Source: Nepenthes gracilis (Eukaryota; Streptophyta; Magnoliopsida; Caryophyllales; Nepenthaceae). From it: a stretch of DNA of 64,000 nucleotides. The stretch lies in NCBI GenBank assembly GCA_033239525.1, contig BSYO01000016.1, positions 1,984,001-2,048,000 of the forward strand, in the 5' to 3' direction. A model generated the notes under the pieces. It was given only the letters and a program-made list of their open reading frames with translations, had not been told where the DNA came from and made no database searches. Positions 31,641 to 42,213 of the stretch are shown piece by piece. The number at the start of each line of letters is the position of its first letter. The stretch's first letter is position 1. The translations under genes were made by a program, and so were the position numbers.

Positions 31641-32059
31641 CTTCTTCTGGTATGAGACACCTTAGGTATGGGATGGAATACCTACGTCGATACAACTTTT
31701 CATCCATGATAATATACCAACTTACTATCTTTTTCATGTGCTTGGTCTCATTGGGGTTCTCTCGGCGTGCCATCGGATAAATATCTTTTGTAGGGAGTCA
31801 TCCAACTTTTCGTATTGGCTATCTACATCATCTTTTGCTCCGGGTGGTCTATATTGGGAATTTTAAGGATTTTAAGCATTTCTCGTGTGTATTGCTCAAG
31901 GTCCTTGGTCGCTGTGACCCTTATTAGTCGGTCTATTTTCCCATTCTCTTCTCTCAGGATGTGGATCATCTCCACACTGTTAAATATTGAAATCAAACCT
32001 CAAACTTTGAAGAGATACTTAAAAAGTTATGGGTTGGAAACCTTAAAATTTTCTCATAC

Positions 32060-32300
32060 CTAGTTGACAATCAAGTTTTGAGTCGATGTAAGACGATCAA
32101 GTTCTTGGCGGAGCACTCTTTTGCAAATCTGAGTATGCCAAGTAATGCCTTGTACTCTGCGACATTATTGGTCATTAGAAATTCAATGGTCATTGAATAT
32201 TTTATTTCTGACCCATTAGGAGTTCTCAGGATCACGTTGGCTCCACTACTTGTTTACATTGAAGAGTCATCTACGTGCAAGGTCTATGCCGGAGCTCTTT
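32060..32300 (-). pseudogene. Archaeal-type second RNase H of the Gypsy element, remnant
   Basis: The minus strand reads LHVDDSSM, then GANVILRTPNGSEIKYSM, then NNVAEYKALLGILRFAKEC. This is the pattern of the aRH domain found between RNase H and integrase in Tat-lineage elements, with the first Asp and the Glu of NNxAEY still visible. A stop codon follows DDSSM. Confidence 0.7.
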
Positions 32301-32607
32301 GCTGACCGTTAGTCTCAACGAGGTTGAAGGCATCCAGAGTTGTGGTTGTTGTTTCAACGATGAAGTCTACCAAGGCTTGACCATTAAGGGCTAGCCACAA
32401 TTTGAATTCTATATCAAATTCATCCAACTCAATGGTCCACTTGACCAATCTTTTGGATATGTTGGCCTCTAGAAGATTTCTTTTAGTAGTTGATTCATCA
32501 GAATAATAATTTTGTTTGTTTGAAAATAAGGTCCGAGTTTCTAGGTAGAATAGACAAGTGCAAGAGCCATCCATTCGGCATGAGAATATTGGGTCTCTGG
32601 GGTCCAT
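32284..32607 (-). pseudogene. Gypsy RNase H, C-terminal remnant
   Basis: The frame contains RLVKWTIELDEFDIEF and NGQALVDFI, typical of the end of the RNase H domain and connection in Tat elements. Upstream parts of the domain up to about 32900 are too broken to delimit. Confidence 0.65.
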
Positions 32608-32899
32608 TAAAACCTTCTTGACAAAATATATAAGTCGTTGCCAATCAAACTATTGTCGAATTAAGATCGAACTCAAAGTAGTGTTAGATATTATAAGGTA
32701 TAAATATAACTCATTGCCTTCTTGAGAGGAAGTAAGAAGTGGTGGGTTCGAGAGATATTCCTTCAGCTCTCGGAACGTAGCTTCACAGTTGGTCATTCAT
32801 TGGAAGCCGACGACATTTATCCCCCTTAAGGCTTTGAAAAAGGGCAAGTATTTCTCTACTGACTTGGTCAAAAAATGAGAGAGTGTTGCCGACCTCCTA

Positions 32900-33600
32900 G
32901 TGAGCTTTTAAATTTCTTTCACATTCCAAAATGGGTTCATATCGAGGATAATCTTGATTTTTTCAGAGTTTACTTTAATCCCTCGATGTAAGACGATGAA
33001 ACCCAAAAACTTTTTGATATCACTCCGAATGTACACTTTATCGGATTGAACTTTATTTGGTATGTCGGAGAACATTAAATGCCTCTTCCAAGTCACGAAT
33101 ATAGTCATTGCTCACTCTACTTTTAATGAGCATATCATTCACGCACACTTTCATATTCTATCCGATTTGGGCTTCGAATATCTTGTTGACAAGCCACTAG
33201 TAGGTGGCACTGGCATTCTTTAGTTTGAAGGGTATGACTTTATAACATGTTTTTTGGTCGGTCATGAACGACGTGTACTCCTTATTTTTTGTGCTTATTC
33301 GAATCTAGTTGTAACCCGAATATGTGTCCATGAAATTTAACAGTTCATATCCAGACGTTGAGTCTACGAGTAAGTCGATCATCGGTAGCAGAAAGCTATC
33401 TTTAGAACATACTTTGTTGATATTGGTAAAGTTGATGCACATTCTTCACTTCTCATTACTTTTCTTGACCAGGATTACGTTAGATAAATAGTTTGGGTAT
33501 TGGATCTCCCTAATAAATTTAGTATCGAGCAGTTTTTTTACCTCCTCACAAATAGCAATCAATTTTTAAGCCAAATGATTCATTCATTTTTGTCAAACAG
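32900..33600 (-). pseudogene. Gypsy reverse transcriptase remnant
   Basis: The minus strand shows KWRMCINFTNINKVCSKDSF, then ELLNFMDTYSGYN, then VCVNDMLIKS, then KKFLGFIVLHRGIKVNSEKI. These are conserved reverse transcriptase blocks. The catalytic YVDD box has become CVND, so an essential Asp is lost even apart from the stop codons. Confidence 0.85.
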
Positions 33601-34179
33601 GGTTTATGACCGGGTCTAGGCTCAATTTATGGTCCATTACTCAAATCGGTATTTTTGGCATGTTGCCAGGTGTCCAGGCAAAAATGTTAGAATTTTTCCG
33701 GAGAAAACTGATGAGCTGGTCTTGGAAAGGTTTTGGTAAAGAACTTTTTATTTGAACGCACTTCTTTGGATCACTAGAATTCAAAAGGATTTAATTTGTA
33801 GATTCTCTAAACTAGGTTTGTAATAGGGTGATCTCATCACGAAAGTTGAGGTCCTTGATTAGTTGGCCAAGAGGTGTTTAAATAATTTGGGACAAATAAC
33901 ATATTCGTCTAGTCATTTGATCACAAAGGAGCTCTTCTACGTCACACGGAGTGGAAAACTTTATTTTTAAATATGGGAATGAAATTAATACCCCAAAAGT
34001 GGTCAGATAGGGACGTCCGAGGATGGCGTTATAGATCGATAGAATGTCTATTATCAAAAGGAAAGTATCTTGGAGGCAATCATTAGATAAGTCTCCAACG
34101 TAACTTCCAGTCGGATGACCCTTGAACGAGTATTGAGCTCATTGTCCAGCCCGTACAAGTGTTTCTCGGTGGGTTTCAT

Positions 34180-34413
34180 CTAATTTCTTTTCAAACTCAA
34201 TTTAAAATACCAATCAAGATAAAATAAATTTTTAGAATTTTCATTATTAATAAATATTCGTTTCAACTGATAGTCTATATCACCATTAGAGACGAGTGCA
34301 GATACAACCAAAGGATTAGAATAAGGAGAGGATATATAAGTCATATTTTTGTTACTAAAACTAATGGCATTATCCATAACTCCTACCCTAAACCTCTTGT
34401 GCCCGACGGCCAT
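34180..34413 (-). pseudogene. Gypsy protease region remnant
   Basis: The frame has NPLVVSALVSNGDIDYQLKR followed by IFINNENSKNLFY. The position and spacing match the VDxGSSxDILF active site of the retropepsin in Tat elements. Here the catalytic Asp and Gly are replaced. Confidence 0.5.
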
Positions 34414-35116
34414 ATTTGAGTGATCCGGGGTGTTGTTTTGTGCCGTTCACGTCATAAAAATGTTAACGACCCCAATTGTCACTCAGCTTCTTAGCTGCTT
34501 GGTTTCATCCCCACCTACTCATCCGAAGGTCTGTCAAGGTCTTTGTAGTAATCAGGTAAGGTAACCTTTTCAGATCAGGTATTCAATCTCTTTTTGTAGC
34601 GTTCGATAATTTTTAGTGTTGGGACTCCCACACAAATGATAGTAACAATACTTTGATTGATCCCCTCCATTTGGGTTCTTTAATACATTCAATCTTTAGA
34701 ATAATTTTTCATCTTAAATTTGTATTAAGATGTTGGTGTGAAAGTCGTTTAAAGGAGTCAGGTCCAGGGGCTTGAACTTCTTTTGTGCTATTGCTCCACC
34801 TTTGGCTACTTCATTGGTCCACAGGAGCCCACGTGGTCTCCATTCTTCATTTTTTCATCTACCGTCCTCTGGCAGAAATGATCCACACACTTCGACCATT
34901 TCACATTGTTGGCATATTCGATCGCTATATAAATTTGAGTAATGGTCTCAACCTTTTGGAAGGTTTGTGAGTCCCTATAGGTCAGATATTTGAAGAAGTC
35001 CCCAGACTTTAAGGTCGATATGAAAGACTCACTTTCTCCTCATCAGTGAGCTTTGATATCTTCTTGACCTTGGTTGTGAATTTATTCAAGAAGTTCTTTA
35101 AACCTTCGTTCGACCC

Positions 35117-35494
35117 CTATTGGACGCGAGCAAGATACCATAGTTGCTTCTCTTCCTTTCGATTGGAAGCGAACAGTGACAAGAAGCTGTTGACTAGATC
35201 CTGGAATGCTTGAATCGAGTTGGGCTGAAATTGATAGAACCAAATTTGGGCATTTTCTTTGAGAGTTAATGAAAAGTATAGGCACATTGCAGCCTCGTAC
35301 AGGCCTTGAAAGCTTAGGAGAGTATAGAAATAGTCAAAATGATCCATCGGATCAGCACTCTCATCATAAGGATCTAGGACCAACATCTTAAATTTATGAG
35401 AGAGTGAATGTTTACGGATTTCTAAAATGAATGGTGATCTCTTCAAGTCTACAGTTCGTCCACCAGCATCTCCTCCGAAAATATGCTGCCACAT
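35117..35494 (-). pseudogene. Gypsy gag remnant
   Basis: The 125-codon frame contains KFKMLVLDPYDESADPMDHF, then LTLKENAQIWFYQFQPNSIQ and FLSLFASNRK. This is the Retrotrans_gag capsid pattern of plant Gypsy elements. Flanking frames hold short further pieces. Confidence 0.85.
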
Positions 35495-36090
35495 TTTTTT
35501 TAACTTTTTCTTCCATTTGAGGAGAGGTTGCCATTTTCTTTTTATTGAGAAAGATTTTTAATTTCGAGGGGTTCTGTGTGGCATGAGAGGTTTGGTGGCT
35601 CACAACCTTCGGAGGGCACGCACTACGAGAGGCTCCTCCTTGGTACTATAGCTCCCTATCAAGAGTAACGAGGATTTTGCCTCATGGGCTATCCTATCGT
35701 GTCCTATAACTTAGATGATCCTCTAAGCATGTCAGGACCTTGTTGCTCATGGTAGCTTGGGTCCTAAAGTCTTCAGGCCAACGGTCCTTCTCGGTGGAGT
35801 GCTTCCTTTCCCTTTTCCTTTGCTTGGATGTCGCTATTTAAGAGGTGGAAGATGGAGCCTCCTTCGACCGCTAGTCTAGTCATGTGCAAATGGTTTGGAC
35901 GGCATTGGAGATGCCATCCATCCTCACCGCGAGTGCATGCACACAGGGGTTGGGATAATCAACCACCCAACTACCCTTAGGAGGGCAGTTGCCACATGAG
36001 GTGGCGTGTCTGATAGGCACACCGACTTGTACTCGAGCGTTCACCATATTATTCTTTGAAGGAATGTGGTAGTTAGACTTTTTAGTTATT

Positions 36091-36108
36091 TTTTATAGAC
36101 AACGCCAA
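36091..36108 (-). other. Primer-binding site of the Gypsy element
   Basis: Directly after the 5' LTR in element sense comes TTGGCGTTGTCTATAAAA. It looks like the common Tat-type site beginning TTGGCGCC with only C-to-T and G-to-A changes. The comparison is from memory. Confidence 0.55.
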
Positions 36109-36800
36109 TAATATATCTTTGGATCTAGATTACTATACGGATAGGGAGCCAAAAATTGTTTCACATAGTTTGATCGATTTAAAGTGGATCTGGTCTCCAT
36201 ATGCTTTGAATCTGGATCTTGTATAACGTAATAAATAGATAATCAAATGATTGGTGGGACTCACTCTTAAATATATCTTCTAACATTCAGGTCAATAATC
36301 TTTCTTTGTGAAAAGATTAGAGAAGATATAATGTGAAAATACTTATGAAATGATTTTTGTGATGTGCGCTTATTAAAAAGTGTCTTAATTAGAGAGAGAA
36401 TATGCTTTAAACGTCTTAGAATTGTCCTTTGCTAGTTTTTTAAGCTTTTTATTGTTTATCCTTTTTCCTTGTTGGGAAAAAAGAGTTTATATATAAATAA
36501 GAGATAGTTGATCTTTTTTACCAACCGCCTAAAGAACCGTCCGGATGGATAAGAAGATATTATTCTGCAAACGGTTCCTAACTGGCAACCAAGTCCGTTA
36601 AGTCAGATAAGAGAAGGAAGTTGTTTGTTTCAATCGGTTGGAGTTAGCTCCGTCTTTATTCAAGAAGTAAACTATCTGGATGAGAACGGCAGGCTCATCT
36701 ACTAACTTTTGGTTATATGGGCCGACTGGGCCTTTATTTTATTATGAGCCAAATCCGTTGATGGACTTTCTTCTTAGGCCGTAAACAATTATACGCATCA
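36109..36800 (-). repeat. 5' LTR of the Gypsy element
   Basis: It matches the 3' LTR throughout. The outer end keeps GCATCA, while the inner end has decayed from TGATGC to TAATAT. It is 692 bases long against 681 for its partner. Confidence 0.9.
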
Positions 36801-36827
36801 ATTCTAATGTTGATTTTTCTACTTAGA

Positions 36828-36925
36828 AAATAAATTAAAATGTCTACATTTTAAGTAGTGTATTAATAATATCTAAAATGTCTACATAGAATAAGGATGA
36901 CTCAAAAAGATAGTTTTATTTGAAT
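36828..36925 (+). repeat. Direct repeat R left of the truncated LTR
   Basis: It begins with a 24-base block that recurs exactly at 37689-37712 and ends with TTTTATTTGAAT, which recurs at 37817-37828. The middle parts align loosely. The right partner spans 37689-37828. Confidence 0.75.
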
Positions 36926-37688
36926 TGATGCGTCATTGGATCCGAATTTCGAACATATTCGGGTTGATNCCGCTTGTCTGGTTTCGGCTTCATTCACCGA
37001 ATTTAGATCTTGTACACCACTAAAATAAACATGAGGTCAGTGTATCGGCGAAGAGTTGTTCTACCAAAAATACTCCGACGTTCAAGTCAGTAAACAGTCT
37101 TTGAAATTTGGGAAGGTAACTGAAAATGAAAATTGAGAAGGAGAGTGCAAGAGTGCGTTTGTTTCCAGATGAAAGGGAGGCAATGCTATCTCTTGAATCT
37201 GGACGGTGGGTGAAGGTAGTAGGCGTCTGTCAACAAAAAGAGCGCCTGTATGCCTTTGATTTGTGTTCTTTCTCTTAGTGCATTCACAGAGAGAGAGTAC
37301 GAAATCGTCCCGGAATGCGTAGTCGAGAGCGTATAATTTTTCGTATAGTAGAGAGTCGTATGTCTGTGTAGTTGAGAGCGTAGTAGTAGGCGTAATAGAG
37401 GGCGTGTCCTGAGTGAGGACTCTAGGGCTCATTTTAATAGCGGTAGGGTGATCTTTCTTGGTTAGAAGGTGTGATTCCCTACGCTATGTTTAGGCTGCCT
37501 TCCTTGTGAGGAAGGCACGAGTTGCCTAATTAGCTGGGATTACTTCCTTCTCTGGCGGGTGCGGCTTTCTAAATTTGTTGCCTTCCTTTCGTGTATATTA
37601 CTGTTGAAAGGCTCCAACTGGTTGAAATTGAAAAGATCTGGCGCCGATCTTGTTAATGTCCTTTTTTTGGAGTTGGTTGGATTTATGG
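36926..37688 (+). mobile_element. Truncated LTR copy, same family as 57784-58832
   Basis: It starts TGATGCG and shares CATATTCGGGTTGAT, CACCGAATTTAGA, ACACCACTA and ATAAGAGGTCAG-type blocks with the solo LTR at 57784 in the same order. The similarity fades near 37680, before the family's right end. It contains the window's only N (36969). Open frames inside are not protein-like. Confidence 0.75.
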
Positions 37689-37828
37689 AAATAAATTAAA
37701 ATGTCTACATTTGGGACCAAGTGGGCCAATCCGGTGAAAAGCTTTTTTATTTTTAATTCTTCTAAAATTGGCCTTGCGGTTGGAATAAAGTTAACTCAAA
37801 ATTTGGCGTTGGATACTTTTATTTGAAT

Positions 37829-38671
37829 TTAATCTCGACTATTGAGCAAAGCCCAATATATGTACCATCATGAATAATCTAATTTCTTGTATATGTGCCC
37901 ACAAATAATAAAAGCAAAATTAAAAGTTGTACTTAGTTTTAATATTCGAAGCTGTGACAATAGAAGTCGGACATGATAATTGGGCCGTATAAGCAACGTT
38001 TGACTGGTCTCATGTCAGAGTAACAAATAATTATATAGATATTTGTGTTCTTTTAAAGTATTGGACGCATTCGATCAACAGTTGTTACTTGATCTTTCCT
38101 TTAGACCTAAACGATAGAGTTTGGCACGTGTGTGTAAGTGTGGCCTGCCACATAGCCCTATTAGCAATTGTGTTGGGCATGTGTGATTTCTCATCGGCTC
38201 ATATGAAGATTTTTGTTATTTATTATTGACCTCTACTAAAAGAATAGACCATCGGGTCAATTAAAGAAAAATTTATGGCATTGGACTCATACTCTTAAAG
38301 GATTGATTAGATCTAAGATGGTACTCTAATCTCATCTGCGATCTTCATGATTTGAGTCACATATGACTCTAATAAAAATGATTATTGTTTCTTATTATAG
38401 ATATTTAAATTATTAACTAATTATAATTATGGTGTTGATATACTATATTTTGATAGTATGTTATATTTTTATAGTAATATGCTTATAAAATATTATTTAT
38501 AGACCTATTTATATGTTTATTTATATTAAAATTGTTAAAAATTAATATAAATTTTATTAATTTTTAACCGTATAAGTTTCATTTTTTTCTTCCTCCTATT
38601 TTTTCTTTACACTAATTTTAAAATTATTATATATATATATATATATATTTCAAACATCAGTCCCCATTGCT
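37829..38671. other. Spacer and promoter region of the two-membrane-segment gene
   Basis: AT-rich sequence with no gene. An (AT)n tract at 38629-38648 ends about 190 bases before the start codon and may serve as the TATA region. Confidence 0.4.
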
Positions 38672-38809
38672 ATGACAATGAATGAGTACTGCTTCCGGTT
38701 CAATGCCCGCTCCCCAACGGTCACATTTTCCTGCGACATTTCAGATTCGCGTATCGCATCTCTCTGTGTCCCTCCATCCAAAATCAACAACGAGAACTTC
38801 TCACACTGA
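38672..38809 (+). other. Possible upstream ORF of the two-membrane-segment gene
   Basis: An ATG at 38672 opens 45 codons ending in TGA at 38807-38809, 25 bases before the chosen start codon. It is in a different frame from the main protein. It only matters if the transcript begins upstream of it, which the sequence does not show. Confidence 0.3.
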
Positions 38810-38834
38810 ACGAAGTCACCGCTTTCCAACGGTG

Positions 38835-41706
38835 ATGGCCGGTTCTGACGGGGCGCGATCTCTCTCATCACCATCTCTCATCAAATATCTGACAACCAAA
38901 TCCTCTTCACCTGGTGATACATCTTCCGTCTCTTTTCATCTTTCGTCTCAAATTGCTTTTCTTCAATTTTACTGGATTGTTTTTTTTTACTGAAAGATCC
39001 AGTGATTTTCCTTTATGGTTTTGTGATTGATTGTTTATTCAGGAAATAATGAGAATGAGGAAGAGAATGAGTGTGTGGGTAACCAAAACCCCATTGTTCT
39101 AATTGGTTCGAAGTTTCAAATCGAAAATAAGCCAGCAATCAAGAGCTTCATGGCACCAACAATCTCTGCTGCTTCAAAGGCAGTGAATCCAAGAAAGAAG
39201 ATCTTAAGCGAGAGTAAAATTGATGCTTTTGGGTTCAATTCCTCGGATGCCCATCACCACAAAAGCCCAAATCTTGATCCAAAATCGAATTCCAAACAAG
39301 TTGGTATTTCTGGTTCGGGAAAATTTTCATCCCATGTTCCTCTGTCGTCGTCTTCTTTTAGGGTTTCAGAATCAGATGATGATGGAGAGAATTCTTTTGT
39401 CCCTGACTCATCAGTTAGGCCTTATGATCCCTGGACGAATTACCTCTCTCCCAGGCCTAAATTCCTTATGTACAAGCCCAATAGGCGCCGGAAAATCTTT
39501 CTTGACCGAGAAAACATGACCGGAGGGGGAATAGATCGGTTGAGTCCGATATCAACTGCCTCTTTTTCTTCCAAGAAAGGTATAGATATTGACGAGTTAT
39601 CAATTTTTGCTGCTGGGTCTTCCGATTCTTCATCTCAAGGTCGACTATTGAAGCAAGGAAAAATGGGAAGTGAGAACCCTGAAGAAGGTGATAGTGGGAA
39701 AGAAGAAGTTGTAATTGGGGAAGAGGTAGAAGAAGAAAGAGATTGCGGTTTGAAATGGCTATTCAAGCCATTGATTGTGTTGGCTGTCTTAGTCCTTTCT
39801 ACAGCTTATATATTTTCAATGAATTCTCCTACACCTCCACCAGCTTTACAAATTATGAGGGGCCTCAGAAATGAGTACCTAAAGATGGAGGACATAATTT
39901 TCAAAGCTATTTCATCGAAGAATTTTGAAGGTGAAAGTGAGTTCTTGGATCATAGTGAAGAACCTGAAATTCCTCTGTTTAAAGTGAATGAACATGTGGT
40001 TGAACATGAAGCTGGAATAGATGTAATTGAAGTTGATGGAGAGATGGTTAAAGATGAACCTGAAGAAGCTGTTGAAAGAGTAGAAGTACAATTCAGGGAA
40101 AGTGACGGTGATCGTGAACAAGTTATAACAGGAGATATCACTAATGAGATAGCTAGTAACATTTCGATTTGGGAAATTCAAATTTTGGAGAAAATTGAAT
40201 CTACGGGATACTATCAAATGCTGAGCTTATTGGATCTGGTGGGCAGTCAAGACATGGAATTGACCTCTTCAAATGCTTATGATAATGTGATGGATGCTTA
40301 CTCACATTTCAGAGACGAACAAAGAGAAGATCAAGCACTAATTGCTGATCAAATGTTTGATGAAGACGCTGAAGAAGTTAATATGAGGGTTGATGATGAT
40401 ACCAGTAAAAAGGTTGAAGTTAGTGGCATTGATGAAGAAAGTACAGGGGAGCCTATCAAGTCCAAGCAATCTTTGTTGTTAGCCCGTGAAAATTTCATTT
40501 GGATTGCCATATTTTCAAGTCTTCTGACATTGTTTCTGGCAAGGTTTTACTTCAAGTGCAAGAGAGCTTCTGCAATGACAAACGTAAAGTGTTCTGAAGA
40601 GAAAAGCTGCTCAGCGCTTCCAACTAAGGTATTCAAGAATATCGAGCAAATTCAGAAAGTTGATTCACATATTAACCATTCATCAATTGGTCACACAATC
40701 AGTGGGGCACCAATGGTTGAGCTGCTTGGTGAGCTTGTGTTTGGAGATGCCGGTAGTTCAATCAAGGGCTGCGGCAAGAAGGCCAGCAGCCGTTCTGTTT
40801 CCAAAGGAAGGCGGTGGTTGATGAGTAGAGCTCACTCCCGTTCTACCTACGTACAAGCATCTCCTTTGGAGTGTTCAACAATGGATTCTCCTCCATATGG
40901 AAGCTCTACTTCTCATGAGAAGATTGCAGAGATGGAGGTGAGTAGCTTATGCCACTGACCATATATGGCTATTCTAAGATTTCGCCACCACTAATTGTCC
41001 TTACAAAGTTAACAAAACAATAGAGTTAAGTGGGATCGACTATATGAATGCATTTATATTGTTTAAAATAATTATAATAGGTTGAGGAATGTCAATTTTG
41101 TAACTATTGATGTATCAGAAAATACATGAGAATATTTTCAATATTTGACCATAAAGATAGAATCTTATTAAACCGTCTGCATTTGGGAAATCTTACACAA
41201 ACCTTAAGAAAAACCATTTTGGATTTGTGAAAAATCAATTTAATGTGTACTGAACCAGTTGGTTAAGTAGAGAGCCACTTTTATCAAATCTCATTGGATC
41301 GATTTGGTTAGAACCAACAGATTGAGAAACTTCTTCTTGTATGAATCTTTGTAGCATGTCAGAGTAATTTGTACCCAAATATGTGAGCAATATATGCCAT
41401 AAATGTCATCTGTAACGTCAACTACTTTAGCTTCACAAATCATGCCATTAAAAAATGGATCGCATAAGCTATACTAACAAGCAGCATACGGGGTAAATAC
41501 CATCCATCGTGGACAGTTACCTTGATTACTGAAATCTTGCTATTAACATCTCTATGGAATTTTGAAAAACAGGAGCCGATAATTTTCATATTTGTACTCA
41601 TGCATAGGAAAACCTGGGTGGGAACCGTCGAGAAGCAACCAATGTGATCCCAACTCCGGTCAGACGATCGAGTCGAATCCGCATTCGTGGGGTGACATCT
41701 CCTTGA
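38835..41706 (+). CDS. Plant-specific protein with two membrane segments, function unknown
   Basis: Three exons, 38835-38913, 39043-40937 and 41608-41706, join in frame into 690 residues. The start MAGSDGARSLSSPSLIKYL was chosen for its strong start context and its natural splice to GNNENEEENE. An in-frame ATG at 38682 would add 51 Ser/Thr/Arg-rich residues. I recognise a plant family by RPYDPWTNYLSPRPKFLMY but know no function. The first 265 residues are Ser-rich and polar. One hydrophobic segment (about 265-286) follows WLFKP. A long acidic Glu/Asp/Val-rich stretch leads to a second hydrophobic segment (about 511-530, FIWIAIFSSLLTLFLARFYF), and a basic Ser/Arg-rich tail ends the protein (PTPVRRSSRIRIR). 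This suggests an integral membrane protein with both ends on the same side. Neither a signal peptide nor an enzyme motif is seen. Confidence 0.88.
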
Positions 41707-42213
41707 AGCACCCCAGTTAATAACTTGAAACAGATCATCTCTGTTGTCTCATCCCTAGGTAGGTTTTTTATTGTAGCAAGTAGGAATATCATGCATCTTA
41801 TCTTGAAGTTGTATCATTGATGGCTTTGATAGTGACAAGACTATTCTAATATATTGTGATGCTTATGTTGAATCTTCCAATAGTTCTTACTAATCTTACA
41901 ATGCTATTTTGTTAAGGTAGGCCATTTCCATACGAATCCTATAAACTGTCACAAGTAAATATTTTATATTAGTATTTTTTGCTGATACCGATGGACATAT
42001 AATTCATACTTGAATAAGAGACTTCGCAAAAGTTAGGTGATTAATGCACATACTACCGGAGCTCGAGCGGAATGTCATCTTCCTACTATATAAATATATT
42101 GTAAAACATATATTTCTACTTATCAAAAATGCATATTCTTCTAAAATCAAATAATTTTATATGTATTTACTGACTTTTACACGTTAAGAGGAGAATACCA
42201 AACACAATGTGCG
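41707..42213. other. Spacer between convergent genes
   Basis: This must hold the 3' UTRs of the gene ending at 41706 and of the minus-strand OXS3-like gene ending at 42214. No other feature is seen. Confidence 0.5.

Larger units (their letters stand above)
26815..36800 (-). mobile_element. Full-length Ty3/Gypsy retrotransposon, Tat type, inactive
   Basis: The 9986-base element starts TGATGC and ends GCATCA and is flanked by ATTCT at 26810-26814 and 36801-36805. Coding remnants on the minus strand run gag, protease, reverse transcriptase, RNase H, a second (archaeal-type) RNase H and integrase. The 5' LTR is on the right (36109-36800) and the 3' LTR on the left (26815-27495). The second RNase H plus an antisense ORF downstream of integrase is typical of the Tat lineage (Retand and relatives). 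Every coding domain is broken by stops or frameshifts, and the LTRs are well diverged, so the insertion is old. Many differences at the boundaries are transitions, as expected from decay of methylated cytosines. Confidence 0.95.

Noticed and set aside
39912..40217. Minus-strand frames opposite the two-membrane-segment protein
   Set aside because: They are shadows of the real coding exon on the plus strand.
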